A stretch of 38,841 nucleotides of DNA from a virus: positions 1 to 38,841 of IMG/VR virus record IMGVR_UViG_3300005528_000100; one strand, given 5' to 3'. Positions 7,187 to 13,405 of the stretch are shown here, piece after piece. The notes below the pieces were generated by a model, which ran no database searches, had not been told where the DNA came from, and saw nothing but the letters and a program-made list of their open reading frames with translations. Made by a program: the position numbers and the translations under genes. Each line of letters opens with the position of its first letter. The stretch's first letter is position 1.

Positions 7187-7618
7187 TTATTTGATAAAGG
7201 CACAAATATAGTTATCTTTTTGGTCAATTTTATAGTCTCTATATGTTTCTTTGAACTTTTTATCTGTAATTTCATTTACTGGTTCAGTGCAAACCCTTCC
7301 AATACCATACATTTGCACGATTTGTTTTTCAAAATTATAAATTAAATCAACCAACCCCAAACCTTTCATTCTTTGACCGTTTTCATCAAACCCCACACCG
7401 ATATGATTTAAATATAATGTTTTTGTTTCAGGATCATAATCTCTTTCAATTTTCCCATACCTTTTTCCATTCTCATCAACAATTTCCATTTGGTTATATG
7501 GATCATTTTCAATTTTTTTTAAGTTCCAGTTTTTTTGTGAATTCAAAAAATTATTTAAAAGTTTATAATAAACATTTAAATTAAAATTTTTTGATTCAAA
7601 ATAAATTTTAAATTTCAT
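7187..7618 (-). CDS. GNAT-like protein
   Basis: 143 residues. Strand LYLNHIGVGFDE followed by GQRMKGLGLVDLIYNFEKQI resembles acetyl-CoA-binding motif A of GNAT acetyltransferases (R/Q-x-x-G-x-G/A starting a helix). Length fits a single GNAT domain. Substrate unknown. Assignment by motif pattern only. Overlaps the upstream gene by 4 nt. Confidence 0.45.
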   Translation of the reverse strand: MKFKIYFESKNFNLNVYYKLLNNFLNSQKNWNLKKIENDPYNQMEIVDENGKRYGKIERDYDPETKTLYLNHIGVGFDENGQRMKGLGLVDLIYNFEKQIVQMYGIGRVCTEPVNEITDKKFKETYRDYKIDQKDNYICAFIK

Positions 7619-7821
7619 TTTACAAATACTTTACAGTTTGGGTTTTTATGTAAAAAACCCATAGCTTCTTCGTAAATTTCAAAATCTACAGTTGAACCGT
7701 CATCAAAAACCGCTTGGAATTTTGGTGGGTTAATTTTTAAATTATCTAACGTTTCTTTTATTGCTTCATTTATAAAAGCATCAGATGTTTTATCTTCAAA
7801 TGAGTTTCCGCTTTCAAACAT
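7615..7821 (-). CDS. Unknown small acidic protein
   Basis: 68 residues: acidic N-terminal helix (AFINEAIKETLDNL) and a beta-type C-terminal half (FQAVFDDGSTVDFEIYEEA). Not recognised. TAAGTATAACAT directly precedes the ATG. Lies 20 nt downstream of tRNA-Asp. Confidence 0.65.
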   Translation of the reverse strand: MFESGNSFEDKTSDAFINEAIKETLDNLKINPPKFQAVFDDGSTVDFEIYEEAMGFLHKNPNCKVFVK

Positions 7822-7841
7822 ATGTTATACTTATTCAAAAA

Positions 7842-7915
7842 CGGAGTCAACGAGGCTCGAACTCGCAACCCCCGCCGTGACAGGGCGGTGCTCTGACCAA
7901 TTGAGCTATGACTCC
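7842..7915 (-). tRNA. tRNA-Asp (GTC)
   Basis: Acceptor GGAGTCA/TGACTCC, anticodon stem CCGCC/GGCGG around CTGTCAC, T-loop TTCGAGC. Confidence 0.9.
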
Positions 7916-7922
7916 TAAATGG

Positions 7923-8010
7923 CGGGTAGAGTAGGATTCGAACCCACGGTGAAGTTTCCCCCACTTCCGATTTCAAGTCGGACGCCTTAGACCAACTCAG
8001 CCATCTACCC
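7923..8010 (-). tRNA. tRNA-Ser (TGA)
   Basis: Class II tRNA with a long variable arm (GAAGT/ACTTC). Acceptor GGGTAGA/TCTACCC, anticodon loop CTTGAAA. Confidence 0.9.
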
Positions 8011-8015
8011 AAAAA

Positions 8016-8228
8016 TTAATTTGCCAGATAACTATCTCCTTCTATCCAACTTCTGGCAGCATCTACATATCCTTCATCAACAAGATATTTTCTTAAATCT
8101 TGAAAATCTTCTCCAGATAGAGAACCTTTAAATTCCATTTCCAAATCAAATCTATCATCATCTTTTGGTAAAATGTTTAATTTAAAATTACGTCCTTTGA
8201 ATTTAATATGTATAGCATACTTTTTCAT
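8016..8228 (-). CDS. Unknown small protein
   Basis: 70 residues, beta-rich (YAIHIKFKGRNFKLNIL) then SLSGEDFQDLRKYLVDEGY; not recognised. Follows the DUF2452-like gene by 12 nt and ends just before tRNA-Ser(TGA). Confidence 0.65.
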   Translation of the reverse strand: MKKYAIHIKFKGRNFKLNILPKDDDRFDLEMEFKGSLSGEDFQDLRKYLVDEGYVDAARSWIEGDSYLAN

Positions 8229-8240
8229 ATTGATATATTA

Positions 8241-8654
8241 TCACAACTTTTCCCAAAGTCCATTAGCTAAAAATTGAACTTCTGAAATATATTGATAATT
8301 TTCTGGAGGGTTTGTAGACCAATCATTCGGTCCCAAAACAACAATTTTTATATTATTCTTTTTTGTATCTTTTATAATCCAGTATCTGGCTCCGACAACA
8401 GGGGTAAAGGTACGTTCGGCGTTATATATGAGTTCTGTAATTTCTAAACGCTCTTTTATTTGTTGAGCTTGTTTATTAATCACATCAGCTATTTGTTTAA
8501 GATTTTCAAATTCTTTTTGTGCTTGTTGCACTGCAAGATTGTAGTGCTGATCTTTTTTAGTTTTTGTTTCAATTATATCAAATTTAGGAGCACCCCTATC
8601 TAATCCATAAGGAACAATTGATTTTTTAAACTGATCGTATTCTGTTATTTCCAT
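8241..8654 (-). CDS. DUF2452-like protein
   Basis: 137 residues. FDIIETKTKKDQHYNLAVQQ, then a Gln/Lys helix (residues about 40-70), RLEITELIYNAER, FTPVVGARYWI and GPNDWS near the C-terminus match my recollection of the DUF2452 family (function unknown, found in bacteria and phages). Starts 9 nt after the 3' end of tRNA-Ser(ACT), so it may be translated from the processed tRNA transcript. Confidence 0.6.
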   Translation of the reverse strand: MEITEYDQFKKSIVPYGLDRGAPKFDIIETKTKKDQHYNLAVQQAQKEFENLKQIADVINKQAQQIKERLEITELIYNAERTFTPVVGARYWIIKDTKKNNIKIVVLGPNDWSTNPPENYQYISEVQFLANGLWEKL

Positions 8655-8663
8655 AAAATAAAT

Positions 8664-8750
8664 CGGTGCGAGTAGGATTCGAACCCACGGAAGCGATTAA
8701 ACTTCGAGAGTTTAGTAAACTCCTGCTTTAGACCACTCAGCCATCGCACC
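8664..8750 (-). tRNA. tRNA-Ser (ACT), unusual anticodon
   Basis: Class II cloverleaf: acceptor GGTGCGA/TCGCACC, D-stem GCT/AGC, anticodon stem GGAGT/ACTCT around TTACTAA, variable arm GAAG/CTTC, T-loop TTCGAAT. The anticodon reads ACT (codon AGU). Bacterial tRNA-Ser for AGY normally has GCT. Confidence 0.85.
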
Positions 8751-8756
8751 TTTAAA

Positions 8757-9052
8757 ATTGAGCGGTTTACCCGCGACCACTCTGGAAAAACCATAACCAT
8801 TGGAAAGTCGGCTCCTTTTACGAGATAATCCCAAAAATTAGTGTTTGAGAGGTTTTGATCTAGAACTTGTCCTCTCCTCAACGAAGCGTCCGCGATACGC
8901 AGACCATTCAACGTCAAAGCCTGTATTGATCTAATGCTTGGGATCATAGTTTTACGCAGGTAACTCCCCCAGCGAACAAGTTCACCAACACACTAACAGG
9001 CAAGATCCCTTGTTCTGATTCGGTCAATCCTGCATCCGAATCGTGTTAATAA
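8757..9052 (-). ncRNA. Candidate structured non-coding RNA beside tRNAs
   Basis: About 300 nt with no convincing ORF but several perfect or near-perfect stems, in minus orientation: GATTCGG/CCGAATC (9036-9042/9017-9023), GAACAAG/CTTGTTC (9009-9015/8974-8980), GAGAGG/CCTCTC (8871-8876/8847-8852) and GAGTGGT/ACCGCTC (8776-8782/8760-8766). It sits between a gene promoter region and tRNA-Ser(ACT). Large ornate phage RNAs (GOLLD, ROOL) also lie beside tRNAs, but this one is shorter and I cannot match it to either. Confidence 0.5.
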
Positions 9053-9075
9053 TTTATCAAAGATCTTTCTTATTG

Positions 9076-9630
9076 TCAAATACTATTTACACTATCTTGG
9101 TAATATAATCTTTTTAGGTTATACAACGCAACATCATTAAATTCTGCAAGTTTACTATATTCCATTTTTACATTTTCGTATAAATTTTTCATATTAGACT
9201 TTGCCCACTTTGAAACTATTTTTGAAAAAGAATAATTTGATTGATCAACTAAATTTTGATTTGTATCAACATCACAAAAACTTGCTTCATGTACTTCGGA
9301 AATAAACATTCCTGAATAAAATCCATTTAATTGATATTTTTCAACAAACTTATCAGCATTGCACCAAAGATAAAAACATTCTTTTTTCTTTTTCAATAAA
9401 TGTACAACATTTTTATCAATAACATACCCACCATCAAAATTACCAACAGAAAATAATCCATCAGGAGAACCATGACCCATCATCATAATTCTGTCGTGTG
9501 TTTCGATGAGATTAATAAGTTGTTCAAAAGAACAGTTATTTTGAATAACAATTTTATTCTCAATCTTTTCGTAGATGGGTTCCAAAAAAACAGTAGAAGT
9601 ATCTTTGGGGTGAATGATTAATGTTTGCAC
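9076..9630 (-). CDS. Caspase-like (clan CD) protein candidate
   Basis: 184 residues. Strand then IMMMGHGSPDGLFS (His-Gly of the clan CD type at about residues 53-54), later ECFYLWCNADKFVEK with a Cys at the end of a hydrophobic strand, then GFYSGMFISEVHEA. The order His-Gly ... Cys after core strands fits caspase-like or CHAT folds, but neither a prodomain nor a known substrate is evident. The start codon is GTG, fixed by a near-perfect promoter 7 nt upstream. Confidence 0.45.
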   Translation of the reverse strand: MQTLIIHPKDTSTVFLEPIYEKIENKIVIQNNCSFEQLINLIETHDRIMMMGHGSPDGLFSVGNFDGGYVIDKNVVHLLKKKKECFYLWCNADKFVEKYQLNGFYSGMFISEVHEASFCDVDTNQNLVDQSNYSFSKIVSKWAKSNMKNLYENVKMEYSKLAEFNDVALYNLKRLYYQDSVNSI

Positions 9631-9637
9631 ATCATCA

Positions 9638-9666
9638 TTTATAGCTGTTTATTTATTTTTTGTCAA
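9638..9666 (-). promoter_or_regulatory. Promoter, leaderless type, near consensus
   Basis: TTGACA-N17-TATAAA, then 7 nt to the GTG start at 9630. The predicted transcript start is 1 nt before the GTG. The -35 overlaps the end of the bS21 gene. Confidence 0.8.
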
Positions 9667-9865
9667 AAGATTTTTTCTTAATCATTTTGAGTCGTTGTCT
9701 GAGTTTTCTTTCTCTCTTTTCTTTTGGCGTTTCAAAAGCTCTTTTAGAGCGAACCGTGTCAATAACCCCCTCGATCATTAATTTTGTTTTTAATCTTTGG
9801 AGTGCTCTATCCAAAGAAATTTTTGGATCACCTTTTTTGAATATTCTTACTTCTGCATTAATCAT
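9653..9865 (-). CDS. rpsU: Ribosomal protein bS21 homologue
   Basis: 70 residues, the usual bS21 length. ISLDRALQRLKTKLMIEGV (residues about 16-34) followed by the Arg/Lys-rich SKRAFETPKEKRERKLRQR gives the two-helix bS21 pattern: a short N-terminal strand, then an Arg-rich helix with a P-x-E-(K/R)-(K/R) hinge. In bacteria bS21 sits on the 30S platform next to the anti-SD and affects initiation; phage bS21 genes are established in large phages. Flanked by tRNA-Gly upstream and the caspase-like gene downstream. A weak promoter (TTGACT-N15-TAAATT, 6 nt to ATG) lies upstream. Confidence 0.85.
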   Translation of the reverse strand: MINAEVRIFKKGDPKISLDRALQRLKTKLMIEGVIDTVRSKRAFETPKEKRERKLRQRLKMIKKKSFDKK

Positions 9866-9899
9866 ATGATTAATTTATTTTTAAAAGCAATAAGTCAAG

Positions 9900-9973
9900 T
9901 GGTGCGGAATGAGGGAATCGAACCCTCGTCCTGACTTTGGAAGAGTCCAGTTTTACCATTAAACTAATTCCGC
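9900..9973 (-). tRNA. tRNA-Gly (TCC)
   Basis: Acceptor GCGGAAT/ATTCCGC, anticodon stem GGACT/AGTCA around CTTCCAA, T-loop TTCGATT; discriminator A followed by a genomic CCA. Confidence 0.9.
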
Positions 9974-9978
9974 AAAAG

Positions 9979-10050
9979 CATCGCCACGGAGAATCGAACT
10001 CCGATTACATGGATGAAAACCATGTGTCCTAACCGTTAGACGATGGCGAC
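9979..10050 (-). tRNA. tRNA-Glu (TTC)
   Basis: Acceptor GTCGCCA/TGGCGAT, anticodon stem CATGG/CCATG around TTTTCAT, T-loop TTCGATT. Confidence 0.9.
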
Positions 10051-10057
10051 ATAAAAT

Positions 10058-10219
10058 TTATTTTCTTTTACTTAGAATTTCTTTCATGAATTGTTTATTG
10101 GCTCTTTTCTCTCGCCAAGAAATCCAAATGAAAGATAATACTGCACCAATACTTAATCCAATTAAAAAATATCCAGTAAAAATTGCCAACCAACGAAGAA
10201 GTAAAAAAGTAATATCCAT
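10058..10219 (-). CDS. Small membrane protein with basic tail
   Basis: 53 residues: hydrophobic from about 4 to 38 (one long or two short TM helices, with GYFLIGLSIGAVLSF) and a basic C-terminus (WREKRANKQFMKEI). Holin-like in size and charge layout but unproven. Own promoter; the transcript continues into tRNA-Glu, 8 nt downstream. Confidence 0.65.
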   Translation of the reverse strand: MDITFLLLRWLAIFTGYFLIGLSIGAVLSFIWISWREKRANKQFMKEILSKRK

Positions 10220-10225
10220 AATAGA

Positions 10226-10253
10226 AATATACTAAAAATATTTTAAAAGTCAA
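10226..10253 (-). promoter_or_regulatory. Promoter, leaderless type
   Basis: TTGACT-N16-TATATT, then 6 nt to the ATG at 10219. Also serves tRNA-Glu, tRNA-Gly and possibly bS21. Confidence 0.65.
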
Positions 10254-10280
10254 ATAAAAACCCCTCTCTTTCGAGAGGGG
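10254..10280 (-). terminator. Intrinsic terminator of the 10454 gene
   Basis: On the minus strand CCCCTCTC-GAAA-GAGAGGGG followed by TTTTTATTT. A strong GNRA-type loop and 8-bp stem. Confidence 0.85.
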
Positions 10281-10292
10281 TTGTGTTTATGA

Positions 10293-10454
10293 TTAGAACA
10301 ATGAAGCTAAAGTTGTTTTAACCCAACGAAACAATCCGAAAAAAATCTGAGCGATTTCTTTCAAATCTTCTCGCTGTATTGTTCCTACATACCCAACTGT
10401 ACCATAAGGACCAAAAACAATCCCTAATTGATGTGTTTGATATTGTTTTTCCAT
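10293..10454 (-). CDS. Small strongly expressed protein
   Basis: 53 residues, not recognised: beta-type N-terminal half (HQLGIVFGPYGTVGYVGTI), then a helix DLKEIAQIFFGLFRWVKTT that is amphipathic and may bind a membrane. It stands alone between a promoter with an operator-like dyad and a strong terminator, and has the best Shine-Dalgarno in the window (AAAGGAGG, 5 nt from ATG), so it is probably made in large amounts. Confidence 0.7.
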   Translation of the reverse strand: MEKQYQTHQLGIVFGPYGTVGYVGTIQREDLKEIAQIFFGLFRWVKTTLASLF

Positions 10455-10475
10455 GTATACCTCCTTTCACACCTT

Positions 10476-10504
10476 TATTTAGCACCATTTGTGCCAACTA
10501 ACAA
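10476..10504 (-). promoter_or_regulatory. Promoter with operator-like dyad and SD leader
   Basis: TTGTTA-N17-TAAATA. The spacer contains the imperfect palindrome GGCAC-AAATG-GTGC, a possible repressor site. Predicted leader about 15 nt with AAAGGAGG at 10460-10467. Confidence 0.6.
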
Positions 10505-10521
10505 GTTAAGATTTCGTCACA

Positions 10522-10743
10522 TTATTGGATCTTGGGCATTAAAATTCTAACTTGCCCATTTCCTTTTGAAATACCAGTAGGATGCTGAAAAAATCTTTTT
10601 GGTAATTCTGTGATAGCCCCTTCATGATATTTTGGATCTAAAAGAGATTTATCATCTCCTTCTAAATAAACATACGATTCTCCCGTCAAAAGACAGGTTA
10701 CTTCTTGTTCAGGATTTTCAAAATGTTTAGATGGTATATACAT
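10522..10743 (-). CDS. Unknown small protein after tRNA-Trp
   Basis: 73 residues, not recognised: YIPSKHFENPEQEVTCLLTG (beta), acidic middle, basic C-terminus (GNGQVRILMPKIQ). The reading frame stays open into tRNA-Trp, but the start must be MYIPSK at 10743, 10 nt after the tRNA 3' end. Confidence 0.65.
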   Translation of the reverse strand: MYIPSKHFENPEQEVTCLLTGESYVYLEGDDKSLLDPKYHEGAITELPKRFFQHPTGISKGNGQVRILMPKIQ

Positions 10744-10753
10744 AAAGTTTTGG

Positions 10754-10824
10754 CACGTACACAAGGATTTGAACCCTGACAAATTCTTTTGGAGAGAATT
10801 GTGCTACCGTTACACTATGTACGT
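10754..10824 (-). tRNA. tRNA-Trp (CCA)
   Basis: Acceptor ACGTACA/TGTACGT, anticodon stem ATTCT/AGAAT around CTCCAAA, T-stem CAGGG/CCTTG. Confidence 0.85.
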
Positions 10825-10828
10825 AAAG

Positions 10829-10902
10829 TAGCGGGAGTGGGAATCGAACCCACCTAAAAGTGCTTATGAGACACTTGAGTTCACCAGAACTGCTATCCCG
10901 CA
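10829..10902 (-). tRNA. tRNA with CAT anticodon (Met type)
   Basis: GCGGGA/TCCCGC acceptor with an unpaired T-T at position 1-72, as in initiator tRNAs, anticodon stem AGTGT/GCACT around CTCATAA, T-stem GTGGG/CCCAC. The initiator GGG/CCC anticodon-stem run is missing and the D-arm is irregular (GCAGTT/AACTC with a bulge), so initiator, elongator Met or Ile2 cannot be separated by eye. Confidence 0.75.
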
Positions 10903-10910
10903 ATTTAAAA

Positions 10911-10981
10911 AGCCCAGTACCAGAATCGAACTGGTGTCAGATGATTACAAATCAACCGTTTTACCATTAAACTAACCAGGC
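10911..10981 (-). tRNA. tRNA-Thr (TGT)
   Basis: Acceptor GCCTGGT/ACTGGGC with G-T pairs, D-stem GTTT/AAAC, anticodon stem GTTGA/TCATC (one T-T mismatch) around TTTGTAA, T-stem ACCAG/CTGGT. Confidence 0.85.
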
Positions 10982-11021
10982 ATTTAATATACTATAAACT
11001 TACCTTAAACATCGGTTGATG

Positions 11022-11186
11022 TCAATTAACAATTAAATCTTTTTTAGAAATTTTTTGTTCAATGCTCGCAATATATGGTTTTACTATAAAAAAATCACCT
11101 TCTTCTGCAATAATGCTAACTATTTGCGTTTTTCTTAATACTGGATGTTCTTCGGTGTTTACTACTCCTTGTTTATAAGAATTCAT
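11022..11186 (-). CDS. Unknown small protein
   Basis: 54 residues; beta-type (TQIVSIIAEEGDFFIVKPYI), ending in a Lys-rich tail. Not recognised. ATG overlaps the preceding stop (ATGA). Confidence 0.65.
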   Translation of the reverse strand: MNSYKQGVVNTEEHPVLRKTQIVSIIAEEGDFFIVKPYIASIEQKISKKDLIVN

Positions 11187-11536
11187 TTTTGAAAAAAATT
11201 TAAAACTTCTGGGTTCGTGTCTAGAAAGTTTGCTGCTTTATCTATACCATAATTCAAAACTTCTGGGTTTTGATCAATAAATTTTTGAGTATTAAATCCT
11301 GCTAAAGCCATTGATGCTGCAACGACCAATGGACTAAAATGATGTGATCTTATGCCTTGCTTAATACGTCTTACTATTTCTTTTCTATTATCTTTGATGT
11401 CTTTAAATACTTGAGCCAAGGTTATACCCTTTTCTTTATCATCAGCTTTCATATGAAAGCCGCCATTTTTAAACTCCAAAGCTTCCGACAAATAATAATA
11501 TTCTTGAAAATTTAATTTTTCAATTTGGCAAGCCAT
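11183..11536 (-). CDS. Unknown protein with duplicated NPEVLN
   Basis: 117 residues. A charged helical middle is followed by a short hydrophobic segment (PLVVAASMALAGF) and two copies of NPEVLN (residues about 89-94 and 108-113), each after a helix. Not recognised. Lies 8 nt after the acidic EAY-KV gene, in the same operon. Confidence 0.65.
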   Translation of the reverse strand: MACQIEKLNFQEYYYLSEALEFKNGGFHMKADDKEKGITLAQVFKDIKDNRKEIVRRIKQGIRSHHFSPLVVAASMALAGFNTQKFIDQNPEVLNYGIDKAANFLDTNPEVLNFFQK

Positions 11537-11544
11537 ACCAAAAA

Positions 11545-11898
11545 TTAATTGTTTGTATTTTCTTCTTCGTCAAACTTTAAATTCATTCTTTGTTTTAAAA
11601 ACTCTTCAGAATCAACACCTTTTGGTTTTCCTTCCGAAGGACTTTCTTTAGTAAACATATCATCGACTAAAGGTTTTAAAGAATTTAAAAGTTTTTCTAA
11701 TTTTCCATAAGCAGAACCAAATTCACCGCTCATTAAATCTTGCTCGATTTCTTTTAAATCTTCAGGTGCATGTTTTTGTGCATTGGATGCACTATCACCA
11801 TCATCGTATTCACCCATATCTTCATCTTCAAATCCGCTTATTTCATTTAAAACTTTTTTATATGCTTCTTCTAAAAGCTGTTGATCTTTGGTTTTCAT
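11545..11898 (-). CDS. Acidic late-type protein with EAY-KV N-terminus
   Basis: 117 residues, strongly acidic (EDEDMGEYDDGDSA). The N-terminus MKTKDQQLLEEAYKKVLNEI has the same pattern as the products starting at 7177 and 20854. Possibly a scaffold-like or internal virion protein. AAGTATAAG and AAGTATTAT elements lie upstream of the ATG. Confidence 0.65.
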   Translation of the reverse strand: MKTKDQQLLEEAYKKVLNEISGFEDEDMGEYDDGDSASNAQKHAPEDLKEIEQDLMSGEFGSAYGKLEKLLNSLKPLVDDMFTKESPSEGKPKGVDSEEFLKQRMNLKFDEEENTNN

Positions 11899-11919
11899 AG
11901 TGTTGATAATACTTATACT

Positions 11920-12183
11920 TTATGATGCCTTATCTCCTTTTTTCCAAGAAATTCTTTTAGAACCTTTCTTGTGTCTTTTACGAGAATTGCACATAGATTT
12001 GGTTGGACGGCAAGCAGGATACCCTTTTCTTTTTTCTCCTTTTTGTCTTCCGCACGTTTTTCCTGTTTTACAATCCACCCAACCCTTTCCTTTATTTCTA
12101 GAAAACCAACCATGCAATCCTTCTTTTTTTTCTTTTTGAAAACCTTCTTCAATTACATCTAAAATTAATTGTTTTAAATTCAT
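11920..12183 (-). CDS. Basic Cys-containing domain protein (DUF5872-like)
   Basis: 87 residues. GLHGWFSRNKGKGWVDCKTG, CGRQKGEKRKGYPACRP and a Lys/Arg tail resemble the DUF5872-type domain I recall from large viruses and phages. Highly basic, so a nucleic-acid-binding or virion-packaged role is plausible. Overlaps the upstream gene by 4 nt. Confidence 0.5.
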   Translation of the reverse strand: MNLKQLILDVIEEGFQKEKKEGLHGWFSRNKGKGWVDCKTGKTCGRQKGEKRKGYPACRPTKSMCNSRKRHKKGSKRISWKKGDKAS

Positions 12184-12566
12184 TTTTTCTTTTTCCAGAT
12201 TTTACCTTGGCGACACTTGACTACCGCGCCAGATTTATAGGCACTTGTTTTTTTACCGTAGACGCTATCCGCCCTTCGCAAGCAACGGTCACGTTTGGCT
12301 TTTTCTTCATTAACAATTGGTTTTGTCTCTGGGTTAGGTTTTTCTTCAACAACTTTTGCATTTTGTAAAACTTTTGAAATAATAATCGCAGGATTTTTAT
12401 AATTCATTTTTTCCGCAATTTTTCTACCAATAAATGCCATTGCTTGTTTTGGTGTATTGGCACTTAAAGTATATCTTTTTTGATCGTAAGATATAACATA
12501 CGAATTTTTATATTTTGGTTTTCCAAGTTTATCAAGATAACTTGATACTAATAAATCATATTTCAT
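12180..12566 (-). CDS. Protein with basic RCLRRADSVYG C-terminal domain
   Basis: 128 residues. The N-terminal half looks like a small alpha/beta domain (YVISYDQKRYTLSANTPKQA); the C-terminal 40 residues (KRDRCLRRADSVYG ... SAYKSGAVVKCRQGKIWKK) form a basic two-Cys domain common in phage virion-associated proteins. Pairs with the basic protein encoded just downstream. Confidence 0.55.
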   Translation of the reverse strand: MKYDLLVSSYLDKLGKPKYKNSYVISYDQKRYTLSANTPKQAMAFIGRKIAEKMNYKNPAIIISKVLQNAKVVEEKPNPETKPIVNEEKAKRDRCLRRADSVYGKKTSAYKSGAVVKCRQGKIWKKKK

Positions 12567-13009
12567 GGTGTCTTTGGTTCAGAATAATAATTTCTAATAT
12601 TTCTCTCTATATATGTAACTCTTTCATTTAAGTCATCAACATCTTTTTGTTGATTAACCATCAGTTGATTTACAGATTTTAATTGTTCAGTGTATATTGT
12701 TTGTTGATTGATGATTGCATCCAATTTAGTTTGTACTACTTCAAATCGTGTTTTGGCTAATTCATCTTGTTTTGCGTCTTCTACGTCTTGTTTTTCGATA
12801 TATTGAACAAATTGAGTTTGTTTAACGTATGTTGATGAAAGCCACATTGTATAATATCCTACAGATAAAAACATCAAAAGCATAAACAGCGGTCTTAAAA
12901 TTAAACTGATAAATGCTCTGTGTTTTACTTCAAATTGGTTTAAAAATTCAATTATATTAACTTTAGCATCACTTTTATCTGCTGATCTTCGGTGTGTATA
13001 TGATTCCAT
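12563..13009 (-). CDS. Membrane-anchored coiled-coil protein
   Basis: 148 residues: basic cytoplasmic N-terminus, one TM segment (about 36-58, PLFMLLMFLSVGYYTMWL), then a heptad-rich region to about 140 (VVQTKLDAIINQQTIYTEQL). Topology resembles spanin-like or envelope-spanning proteins; function unknown. Overlaps the next start (ATGA). Confidence 0.65.
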   Translation of the reverse strand: MESYTHRRSADKSDAKVNIIEFLNQFEVKHRAFISLILRPLFMLLMFLSVGYYTMWLSSTYVKQTQFVQYIEKQDVEDAKQDELAKTRFEVVQTKLDAIINQQTIYTEQLKSVNQLMVNQQKDVDDLNERVTYIERNIRNYYSEPKTP

Positions 13010-13027
13010 TGGAGATAATAATAATTA

Positions 13028-13360
13028 TCAATTTGGGGTGTCAATATTGTCGGGAAATATAGCCCAAACGATTTGTGGATGGCCGTAGCTAGTTTCAAAC
13101 ACAGGATCAGACATTTCACACAAATCGTTTATCTTTTTTTGATATTTCCAAATTTTAGCCATTCCTCTTGCTACTATTTTCTCATCTACATCTTTATGCC
13201 ATCTGGCAATTGATTCATAAAAAGAATATGGTACAATACTAAAACCATTAGGATAAAAAATAGTTTTAACTTCAAATGCTTCGTATTTTAAAACAAGTTC
13301 TTCTTTTAGTTTTTCATTCAATTGAAAAAATTCTTGATCTTCCACCATATATTTATTCAC
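13028..13360 (-). CDS. Unknown phage protein
   Basis: 110 residues, not recognised; YEAFEVKTIFYPNGFSIVPY, then a helix (ARWHKDVDEKIVARGMAKIW). The start may be GTG at 13360, ATG at 13348 or the GTG after it. Divergent from the metallophosphoesterase gene, sharing its -35 area: ATTTGACAAAT is nearly palindromic. Confidence 0.6.
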   Translation of the reverse strand: MNKYMVEDQEFFQLNEKLKEELVLKYEAFEVKTIFYPNGFSIVPYSFYESIARWHKDVDEKIVARGMAKIWKYQKKINDLCEMSDPVFETSYGHPQIVWAIFPDNIDTPN

Positions 13361-13369
13361 AAAAAAGAT

Positions 13370-13398
13370 TTGACAAATATACCATAATCATTTAATAT
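13370..13398 (+). promoter_or_regulatory. Promoter, leaderless, near consensus
   Basis: TTGACA-N17-TAATAT, then 7 nt to the ATG at 13406; predicted start at the base before the ATG. No SD is present. Confidence 0.85.
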
Positions 13399-13405
13399 AA
13401 GCAAT

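Noticed and set aside
7770-8012. 80-codon minus ORF
   Set aside because: It runs through tRNA-Asp and tRNA-Ser(TGA); the residues are translated tRNA.
8645-8947. 100-codon minus ORF
   Set aside because: It spans tRNA-Ser(ACT) and the structured RNA; composition and stems favour RNA over protein.
8757-9052. Self-splicing intron
   Set aside because: No conserved core elements or interrupted gene could be recognised; flanks are complete genes.
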